From positions 75,569,005 through 75,633,004 of the forward strand of contig NC_088300.1 in NCBI RefSeq assembly GCF_032854445.1: 64,000 bases of DNA, read 5' to 3'. The stretch's first letter is position 1, and each line of letters starts with the position of its first letter. Shown here one piece after another: positions 57,301 to 64,000 of this stretch. A program made the translations under genes and the position numbers. The notes below the pieces were generated by a model. That model saw only the letters and a program-made list of their open reading frames with translations. It did not search any database and was not told the DNA's origin. Origin of the DNA: Liolophura sinensis. Taxonomy: Eukaryota > Mollusca > Polyplacophora > Chitonida > Chitonidae.

Positions 57301-59891
57301 GGGTTTAATGATACGCCCCATCCCATGGTTATGTTGTACAGGGTAGTTTTCCTACAGGCCCCATCCCCTCCTCTCTGGTCATAATGATAACCCCCATCCT
57401 ATGATTACGGTGTACAGGGTACTCTGCCTATAGACCCATCCCCTCCTCTCTGGTTATAATGATAAGCCCCATCCTATGGTTATGCTGTACAGGGTAGTTT
57501 GCCTTCAGGCCCCATCCCCTCCTCTCTGGTTATAATGATAAGCCCCATCCCATGGTTATGGTATATTGGGTACTCTGCACACAGGCCCCAGCCCCACCTC
57601 TCTGGGTTTAATGATAAGCCCCATCAAATGGTTATGTTTTACAGGGTACTCTGCCTATAGGTCCCAGCCCCTCCTCTGTGAACTGCACCTGTTACAACCA
57701 CAACGGCCAGCTGTTGCTGACAGGGGCAGAGGATGGTTCCATCAGGCTGTTTGGTGAGTTGACACACTCCTACACAACAATCACACACAGACCTAGACAG
57801 GGGGCTGTCATGTTGTTAGTGCAGTAACACAATCTGTGAACCCTTACACCAGTTCTCTTCTCTGACTGTTATGCTACAGAACATATTTTGCCACATATTG
57901 TTATACACATGATGGACTGACGACACAGCTGGGAATATGATTAAGACAGGCCCTGAACACAGCTTTTTGACTAGGGCCTCATTAGGAAAGGAAAGTGGGT
58001 GACATTAAATACACTTTTTTACAGTTTTTACAGTGATTTGATGTTACCTAGGTCACTGTTATCACTTTATCTGTCTTATCTATGTGTCTTATAGACATGA
58101 TTCGGCTCTATTGCTCTTGTCTTGTGTAGACACAACTCACTGTATTATTGCTTTGTCTTGTAAAATTTACACATCAATCACTGTTTTTGTTTTGTTTTAT
58201 GTAGACATGATTAACTATTATCTTCAGTAAGGTTCTGTAATTACTGGAGTTTCTTGTCTTGTGCAGACATGAGACAGCTGTCATGTTTAGCCCAGTGGTC
58301 AGCTCATGAAGGAGAAGTCCTGTCAGTCCAATTCAGCTCTGATGAAACTTCCTGTTTTTCCATGGGAGGTGATGGAAAGGTCAGTGCCACACACATCATG
58401 CACCCGGTTTCACAGTTTATGTGATTTACATGTAACTCCAACTAACACAAGGATTAGCATGAAGCATGTTCAGTAAAGAAAACTTTGCCTAACCTCAGCT
58501 TTTAGCTGCTTGCAAATGGAATACTACCCATAACAGCTTAAAACTGTGGTTAATGTCACGGCCAAAGTCCTTGATAGCAATATTTGTTTGTCGGCATTTC
58601 CATTGAAACGTCCATTTACATCACACCATAGCCCTGTGACAGAATGATGCCTAGTAAGACAGTTTTGTTGCATGTTTTGAGGTATGGCTGCAGTTCATTC
58701 TGTATTTCCGTTCTCTCTACAAGTTACATGTGCTTCTTATAATGTTGACTGTTTACATTCTGTTTAGCATTTTGCATATGGTAAAAGAGAAGTTATTTTA
58801 AAATGTGTGAAATTTTGAGATGTGACATTGTGTATAGAACTGGCTAAACATTATCTGATTTTTCTAGTTCATGCAGTGGAGTATCAACAATCAAGGGAGA
58901 CGACTGGCTGACCTCGCAGTCCACCCTGGAGCTTGCCCCGTACTACCATCTGCCCTCCCCAATTCTTCTAGTGAACTCCCACGTGGAAAGTTGTTCTCCT
59001 TCGATTCAGAGGGCAAATATGTCCTTACTTGTGGGAGATTAGGGGGGACAATCTATCAGGTAAGAATTCAAGGGCTAGAGAGTTCTATGCTAGAATCATT
59101 TACGCAGAATAAGAGTAGGATTTCAGTGTGTTTTGAGGAGTATTCGCATCACAATGTAGAGTGTATGTGGCTGTGTCAGTGCTGCACTAATCAGAGTTAT
59201 CAATGTTCACAACACAAGCCTTGCTGGCTTTCTTTCCAGTCATAAGTGGGAAAGTTGGCCCGCAACCTGTCAATGGTCGTGGGTTTTTCCCAGGCTCTTC
59301 CAGGTTTCCTCCCATCATAATGCTGGTTGCCATCAGTTATCTGCAGATGATGGTATCAGAGAATGGGGTCAAACATGTCCACACTCCAATGTTGGTATCA
59401 GAGAATGGGGTCAAACATGTCCACACTCCAATGTTGGTATCAGAGAATGGGGTCAAACTTGTCCACACTACATTGATGGTATCATCTGTAGCTGATACAA
59501 GCAACTCCACAAGTCACTTGGGGGCCTTTATTAACCTTGAGGCTAGCGTTCGTGGGAAGGATATGTCATCAACCAGCGGATGGTCCTGGGTTTTCCCCTG
59601 GCCTCACATCAAGTAGTCAGTAAATAATTCACTCTGTCCATCTGAAGGTTGGGATTTGTGCTTGTTTGTCTGTTCTGTGTTGATAACCCATATTGTATGT
59701 ATCAAAATTAACTGCTGTTTTCCCATTTACAGCACACCAACAACATGTATGGATTGGCCAAAATAATGGAGTTGAAAGGTCATCGAAGTGGAGTTACAAC
59801 AGTGGACTGGTCTCCATCAGTGGACACTCGCGTGTGTTTGACAGGAGCCATGGACGGCAAAGTCAAGGTGTCCACTCTGCTTTCACGCTGA
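39386..59891 (+). CDS. WDR91: WDR91, WD repeat-containing protein 91 (endosome maturation factor)
   Basis: Sixteen coding exons: 39386-39508, 40637-40901, 41696-41818, 42141-42223, 42576-42667, 42995-43430, 43763-43895, 44545-44576, 46870-46964, 47335-47431, 47719-47813, 48084-48231, 57645-57753, 58267-58379, 58868-59059, 59733-59891. All phases agree and give 764 residues (human 747). In other animals WDR91 works with WDR81 and Rab7 to restrain PI3-kinase complexes and drive early-to-late endosome conversion. The N-terminus aligns closely with human ([60 protein letters not shown]). A coiled-coil stretch ([19 protein letters not shown]) and a disordered Ser/Pro/Gln-rich linker follow. Residues 430-764 carry the WD repeats ([57 protein letters not shown]). 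The stop is four residues earlier than in human. Intron 12 (9.4 kb) is largely a minisatellite. An AATAAA lies at 60380. Confidence 0.95.
41915..41985 (+). mobile_element. short dispersed repeat, family 3
   Basis: Second copy of the element at 32104: 'gaatgaatgattatggctta', 'acaccacatcagcaatattt', 'cagccatatcgtggc'. Lies in WDR91 intron 3. Confidence 0.55.
44812..45210 (+). mobile_element. SINE family 1, two overlapping copies
   Basis: A near-complete diverged copy ends at about 45130 with 'aaacaccaatcaaacaaatc'. A second partial body follows ('cctaccataatgttggctgt', 'gtgaaatattcttgactatg'). Lies in WDR91 intron 8. Confidence 0.8.
45760..45860. repeat. two-copy direct repeat in intron
   Basis: 'atttcaagaggtgtcccact' followed by 'aggatgctagtgtggacccc' occurs twice, about 54 bp apart, with a few substitutions. 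Confidence 0.7.
46446..46660 (+). mobile_element. SINE family 1 copy
   Basis: Contains 'gtgagttcaagtccagctca', 'cctgcagatgggtttagccc', 'accataatgctggcggctgt' and 'gtgaaatatccttgagtgcg', with an A-rich tail. Lies in WDR91 intron 8. A strongly eroded fragment follows to about 46800. Confidence 0.8.
49195..49395. repeat. degenerate 35-45-bp repeat in WDR91 intron 12
   Basis: Five or so imperfect units around 'ccttcaggtgtgagaac' and 'acttctccaccccac'. Confidence 0.6.
49663..50221. mobile_element. non-autonomous DNA transposon (MITE) in WDR91 intron 12
   Basis: Terminal inverted repeats of about 22 bp (atatatcaggtgggcataaa at 49663-49682, and its complement tttatgcccatctgatatat at 50202-50221) differ at one position. 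The 559-bp interior has no long open frame. Flanking AT-rich sequence hides the target-site duplication; TA is possible. Confidence 0.7.
50600..50728 (+). mobile_element. eroded SINE family 1 fragment
   Basis: Ends in 'cgtcttgagtatgacattaa' and 'acaacaatcaaataaa', the 3' signature of family 1. The body is heavily diverged. Confidence 0.5.
51215..51308. repeat. two-copy direct repeat, about 42 bp
   Basis: 'gtatgagtacacatgcagac' then 'agctttggtgatgttagtca' occurs twice in tandem with few changes. Confidence 0.75.
52097..53157 (+). repeat. 32-bp minisatellite (short form) of WDR91 exon 13 splice acceptor
   Basis: About 33 units of 'ggtactctgcct' plus 'catgttatggttttgtacag'. Each unit carries a ...tgtacag|GGTACTCTGCC junction matching the real 3' splice site of exon 13. 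A block with the variants 'ccttatgtcatggttatg' and 'cctcaagttgtgg' recurs 288 bp (nine units) apart, at about 52420 and 52710, so part of the array is a higher-order repeat. All three plus-strand frames stay open by period arithmetic, which is not evidence of coding. Confidence 0.95.
53158..57644 (+). repeat. 76-bp minisatellite (long form) of WDR91 exon 13 splice acceptor
   Basis: Roughly 55-60 units. The unit is 'ggtactctgcctacaggccc' + 'cagcccctcctctctggtta' + 'tgatgataagccccatccca' + 'tggttatggtgtacag', which is the 32-bp unit with 44 bp more in the middle. The first 37 bp resemble the first part of exon 13 (GGTACTCTGCCTATAGGTCC, CAGCCCCTCCTCTGTG). A few short-form units are mixed in (about 56150-56215). 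Confidence 0.95.
55044..55088 (+). other. candidate 45-nt cassette exon inside the repeat array
   Basis: In this unit the usual 'atgataagcccc' reads 'atggtaagcccc', creating ATG|GTAAGC. With the repeated acceptor (gtacag|GGTACT at 55044) it bounds 45 nt in phase 0-0 that would encode [15 protein letters not shown], just before the start of exon 13 ([11 protein letters not shown]). Whether it is spliced in is unknown. Confidence 0.35.
59215..59340 (+). mobile_element. SINE family 1 fragment in WDR91 intron 15
   Basis: Matches 'tgctggctttctttccagtc', 'caatggtcgtgggtttttcc', 'caggtttcctcccatcataa'. A second fragment with 'caaccagcggatggtcctgg' lies at 59555-59615, beyond a 42-bp tandem repeat. 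Confidence 0.7.
59352..59480. repeat. 42-bp tandem repeat, three units
   Basis: 'ggtatcagagaatggggtca' followed by 'aacatgtccacactccaatg' and 'tt', three times. The third unit is diverged at its end. Confidence 0.92.
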
Positions 59892-59972
59892 ACTTCAAGG
59901 TCAAAGTGTCCAAACTACTATCACGCTGAACTTCAAAGTCAAGGCATCCACACTGACCCTCAAGGTCAAGGT
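59850..59972 (+). repeat. imperfect 38-bp repeat across the WDR91 stop codon
   Basis: 'gtcaaggtgtccactctgct' plus 'ttcacgctgaacttcaa' covers the last codons and stop. Two diverged copies follow directly in the 3' untranslated region. Confidence 0.75.
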
Positions 59973-61527
59973 CTTAATTTTTCATGATGTTGTGTTTTTA
60001 GTGTTGTTATTCAGTTGATCTTAATTTTCATTTTAAATACCTGTAGTTATAAATTTAAAATTCAGCCTACCTGAATATGATCATGTGTGCATCTAGGTGT
60101 AAATACCTGTTGTTCTAAAAGATATAATTAGGGATTGGATTGACCAAAGATTACAATACTGATAGCTGCTATTCTTAAACGTATATAATTCAGATTTATG
60201 TATGTTCACTGTTGTAAATGTTTATCATGGCAAAAACCATAACGTTTTGAGATTGTGAGATTAATCAATTGTGCAATAATTCAGTGCTGACATCCTAAAT
60301 ATATATTGTCTGATCTCCTATCACCGACATGCTGGTGAGCATGTGCTCCTGGTGTCATTTTATGTATTTTGCTTTGGAAAATAAATCCAAAAGCAATATC
60401 AGCCTTGACGTTGAGGGTCTATTATTTTAAATGGAAAAGGTGTTCATTTGTACACGGCTAATATTTTTTATATTGTCACTTCATGTAAATACGTAAGGAG
60501 TTTCATGGTGATAGCGTGCCATCCCGTGGAGGTGATGAGTTTGGGTCGACAAAGTTTGAGTGGAATATTGTAGACGGTCACTACACAAACACATGGTGCT
60601 GCAGAACAAACTGTTGATGCTTCTGCCTGCGGAACGATCTTACGAGTATACATGTATGAGTATAGAGGTGCTAGAGGAGACCGCGCACATTCGGGCACTT
60701 CACTAGCTTGCCACATTGACTACCAGACGATGAGGTGAAACAGTACTGGGCTTTATTCTCAGAGCTTTCGGATTCCTGGTAATAACCGAACGGAATAGTG
60801 AGTTACACGGCAGAACAATCTACACAACATACATTAACTGTCAGCGTAAACTAAGACCCGTTTTGACATGATGTCGCCGAAAGTTACAGAGTATCTTTTA
60901 TGTTTTTTCTACAATATTTTGGATGAGTAAAGCCTGTACACACAAGTAAAACGGCAAGCGCCCGAATGTCAACGGTCTCGCACGAATGTTAACACTGCCT
61001 GTCGGCTGCCACAGTGCCGCAGTTGGACCAGTGAGAGCTGAATTGGCTTAGCCATCCGCAAAGTGGTAAGGAGCTCTTACGAATGGAGCATATGCATCTC
61101 AGTTCATTCATCGGAGTTTGTTCATTTAAATACTATTGCACGAGAAATGCTTAAAACAAAGCATTAGTTTATTTAAAAGGCGGCATTAAATTTGGATTTA
61201 AAAGCACAATGCTTCACGAACAGATAACGATTCCGATATCCAATATCGGGTGAAAAAATTCAGGTGTGAAGGATTTAAAATGTCCAAATCTTTGATGATT
61301 AACGGTGTCTTCATGCATAAGTTTGTACTTTCCAGCGACCAAAAAACTAATATCATGGACATATTGTATTGAGACCATTGATAAGTCACAATCTTAAAAC
61401 GATTAATTACATTGATATAATCACAGAGTAGCTTATCAAACCAAAAAATCAAATGCAAAACTTAAGGGAGAAGATGCTGTTTACGTGAATAAACACGTAA
61501 CCTGTATGCTTTTGGCTCTGGTAATCA
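59892..61527. other. WDR91 3' region and intergenic sequence
   Basis: The WDR91 3' untranslated region probably ends after AATAAA at 60380-60385. Beyond it no gene is supported; an 82-codon minus frame at 60468-60716 has no motif or splice context. A segment at 61003-61052 is homologous to the edge of the 39-bp array at 62950-63000. Confidence 0.45.
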
Positions 61528-62315
61528 TCACCTGTGGATAAGGTGGAGGTACTCTTCTTCCGCATCACCGCTTGTCATATCTGCGTCCGCGATATCAACA
61601 TAGTCCATTTCATCGGCTCCACTTAGATTCCATGGTGCGTGCATAAACTCTTGCAAGCTGATGACACCGTCTTCTGGAAAAAAAATACGACGTATTTTAA
61701 AAACGCTTCCAAATAGATATATAACGTAGATCTCTTCAGTTAAGCATTGTTCATAAAGGAATATAACTTAACACTACCAAGTCGAATGCGGTACTTGGTT
61801 TGGACGTTTGGTTAAGCTAGTGTCACCAGGATGTGGTCTTTTGCATTCGACGTGGTAATATTAATCTCTATTCCTCCATGGAATTCTTTATTTAAGCACT
61901 TACTGTCTGTATCTGAGGCATTGAATGCAGCTTCCACATTTTCCACAGCTCCAGTGACAGTTATCAACTCGGATAAATGGATTCGGCCATCTTTCGGGTC
62001 GACGTCATAGCTGTCAAAATCTGTGGGAAGTGGAATAGGTTTGAATTCTTCGATGACGTCACCATTCGCGTTTCTTGGCTTCGCGAGAATTTTGGGAATT
62101 TCCAAGGGATCGTCGATAATCTGTAATTCCTCAAATTCTGGATTTTCATGCAAGTCTCTTAGCCTCTGTTCCTCTTCCTTGACCACTGTCTCCACATCTT
62201 TAACATTAGCTCCATAGATGTCTGGAATTTTAATGTCCACAGTTTTGGAGGAAGACAACGTAACCAAGACAGAGATTATAACAACGGTGTATGCCAAATG
62301 TAGTATCCGCTCCAT
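61528..62315 (-). CDS. small secreted acidic EF-hand protein
   Basis: Two coding exons, 61904-62315 and 61528-61673, give 185 residues in agreeing phase. I chose the start MERILHLAYTVVIISVLVTL because an AG acceptor (cttttcaatacag) lies just 5' of it; the longer open frame would begin in the intron. Residues 1-23 are a signal peptide (SSS-K at the end). The rest is acidic. An imperfect EF-hand loop (DVDPKDGRIHLSE) lies near residue 114, and a canonical one (DTDKDGVISLQE, with D1, D3, D5, G6, I8 and E12) near 135. The canonical loop is split by the intron after its third residue. There is no ER-retention tail (ends HLIHR), so it is probably secreted or luminal and calcium-binding. It could be an extracellular matrix or biomineral-related protein, but nothing shows that directly. 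Confidence 0.8.
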
Positions 62316-62455
62316 GTTTCCTTTCACTGTATTGAAAAGAATAGATGAATTAACCATTTATATTATTCATTTCATAGATGTTAAACGCCGAACAAAGAAT
62401 ATTTAACTCATAAGACGTCAATCTGGTTTATGGGTGGACGAAAGCGAACAGCTCC
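62316..62455. other. 5' region of the EF-hand gene
   Basis: Intron or 5' flank directly upstream of the EF-hand start, ending at the 39-bp array. No element beyond the acceptor at 62327 is evident. Confidence 0.35.
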
Positions 62456-62978
62456 TTTGTCGGCTGTCACAGAGCGTGGTGGACACCATTGCCTTTTGTC
62501 GGCTGTAAAAGAGCGCGGTGGACACCATTGCCTTTTGTCGGCTGTCACACAGCGCGGTGGACACCATTGCCTTTTGTCGGCTGTCAAAGAGCGCGCTGAA
62601 CACCATTGCCTTTTGTCGGCTGTCACAGAGCGCGCTGGACACCATTGCCTTTTGTCGGCTGTCACAGAGCGCGCTGGACACCATTGCCTTTTGTCGGCTG
62701 TCACAGAGCACGCTGGACACCATTGCCTTTTGTCGGTTGTCACAGAGCGCGCTGGACACCATTGCCTTTTGTCGGCTGTCAAAGGGCGCGGTGAAAACCA
62801 TTGCCTTTTGTCGGCTATCACAGAGAGGGGTGGACACCGCCTTTTGTCAGCTGTCACAGAGCGCGGTGGACACCATTTGTCGGCTGTCACAGAGCGCGAT
62901 AGACACCACTGCCTTTTGTCGGCTGTCACAGGGCGCGGTGGACACCGTTGCCTTTTGTCGGCTGTCACAGTGCCGCAG
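62456..62978. repeat. 39-bp minisatellite, about 13 units
   Basis: The unit is 'ttgtcggctgtcacagagcg' plus 'cgctggacaccattgcctt'. Some units lack a few bases (for example near 62838 and 62872). As 39 is a multiple of three, several frames on both strands stay open (VTADKRQWCPARS on minus), but composition and repeat decay do not support coding. Confidence 0.95.
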
Positions 62979-64000
62979 TTGAAGCAGCGAGAGCTGAATT
63001 CGAACACGTTACCTTACTGATCAAGGGCTTAAGACGAATACATTATTAAACAGTACTGTTAAGCATGGACTCGTTGATGGAGAAATTAAACTGGCATGTG
63101 TCTATTACTTTCATTATTTGCAAACAGTATTTTCCCCAGCCAATGAATGGGACAGTGGGTCAGATTCCGTGGGCTTTAGTGAAACCTAGTACGCACTCTT
63201 CCAAAAGTAAAACTCGAATTAGAAAAAGGCAGTTACATTCTTACATTGCAGAGCCATCATTTTCATCTCTCCCTTTCAACAGTAGGGCGATTGTTTTCTA
63301 AGATGATTTAAAAGTAAGCGCACGGTGCCTCTGTAATAACACATCCTGTCACTCTGCCATGTAACACTAACACTGAGCCAGTGGTGTATTTATTTTTTTA
63401 TTTAATTGGTGTTTTACGCCGTACTCAAGAATATTTCACTTATACGACGGCGGTCTGCATTGTGGTGGGGGGAAACCGGGCACAGCCCGGGGGAAACCGC
63501 AGAGGAAGCCAGCATGAGCTGGACTTGAACTCACAGCGACCGCTAGCGCAATAACCAACTGAGCCACGGAGGCCCTCGCCAGTGGTGTAAACAAAACGTT
63601 GGAACAAAATCTGAGGGATGTTGGTTGGTCAATAAAGGATGTAAAGTATCTACTTGTATATGAAGAAAACTTTGTGAGTGTGGGCACCACCCGAGTTTAT
63701 TGTGCCTGGGATACAATACGACTGCGGGTTGTGACAAGAATATGCACTTACCCAAATTTAATGGTACATGCATGTGGCGGATACATTCACTCTTAACACG
63801 TGCAAAAGGTTAACGTGCACATTGACAGAAAGTTATGTTTCACCTAACACTTTTATATGATTCTTTTTTGTTTTCCACCTTCTGTTTACCCTATTTTCCC
63901 AAGACAAACAACAGTAAGATTAGCACGCATGCGCACAGGCTACGTCGAGCGGAGATGTACTGGTTTTGACGTACACCTATAATAGACTTTCTGCATGGGA
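62979..64000. other. intergenic sequence with a SINE
   Basis: No gene supported. Contains the SINE at 63386-63575. Short open frames lack motifs. Confidence 0.5.
63386..63575 (-). mobile_element. SINE with tRNA-like head (family 1), best-preserved copy
   Basis: On the minus strand the head reads 'gggcctccgtggctcagttg', with an A box (TGGCTCAGTTGG, 63555-63566) and a B-box-like GAGTTCAAGTCC (63521-63532). The body ends 'gtgaaatattcttgagtacg', then 'gcgtaaaacaccaattaaat' and an A-rich tail. It lacks part of the body present in other copies. Confidence 0.88.

Noticed and set aside
57661-57753. WDR91 exon 13 starting after 'ctctgcctatag' (57661)
   Set aside because: That start would need an upstream exon ending in phase 1, but exon 12 ends in phase 0. 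The start at 57645 restores phase and exact length relative to human WDR91.
62408-63020. Open frames of 139-199 codons on both strands (VTADKRQWCPARS / ERAGHHCLLSAV)
   Set aside because: The 39-bp unit is a multiple of three, so frames persist on both strands. There is no non-repetitive coding sequence around it.
63521-63566. Possible genuine tRNA gene
   Set aside because: A- and B-box-like elements belong to the SINE head; the cloverleaf is incomplete and is followed by the SINE body.

Overview
This is a stretch of animal nuclear genome. Genes are split by GT-AG introns, promoters are CpG-containing, and tRNA-derived SINE copies and many minisatellites lie between and inside genes. Nothing suggests a prokaryote. 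The SINE families and gene structures suggest a lophotrochozoan, probably a bivalve mollusc (inference; no species call is made).

Region by region. 0.6-6.3 kb: isolated minus-strand coding exons of one or more genes I do not recognise, among 32-bp and 40-bp tandem repeats. 7.0-8.96 kb: a 33-bp minisatellite. 9.2-15.1 kb: a small minus-strand exon, three diverged copies of a TGACGT-rich promoter-like segment, and a broken transposon-like gene (11.7-13.9 kb) with two frameshifts. 16.4-17.0 kb: an exon-like 60-mer followed by a tandem array in which most units carry a 5' splice-site sequence. 18.9-30.0 kb, minus strand: an 11-exon Ki-67 (MKI67) homologue of about 1,949 residues. It has the N-terminal FHA domain, the PP1-docking RVSF segment, 18-residue 'SLKGVRELNKTP' repeats and a histone H1-like basic tail. 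30.7-31.3 kb: a compact divergent promoter with E2F-like sites. It is shared with an unrecognised plus-strand gene (32.6-35.7 kb) for a Ser/Thr/Pro-rich protein with CDK-type sites and a C-terminal CVIL prenylation motif. 39.4-59.9 kb, plus strand: WDR91, 16 coding exons and 764 residues, reconstructed with every splice phase consistent. 61.5-62.3 kb, minus strand: a small secreted acidic EF-hand protein. 62.4-63.6 kb: a 39-bp minisatellite and an intact SINE.

The most unusual structure is in WDR91 intron 12. About 5.5 kb of 32-bp and 76-bp tandem units are amplified copies of that intron's own 3' splice site plus the first codons of the next exon. One unit has also gained a consensus 5' splice site, which creates a possible in-frame 45-nt cassette exon. 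The 5' splice-site array at 16.5 kb looks like a second, mirror-image case. The second main point is a clearly recognisable Ki-67 outside vertebrates, whose short repeats resemble the core of the long vertebrate Ki-67 repeats.

How the genes relate: Ki-67 coats mitotic chromosomes and recruits PP1. Its divergent neighbour shares the promoter and has mitotic-kinase-type sites, so co-expression in dividing cells is plausible (inference). WDR91 acts separately, in early-to-late endosome conversion.
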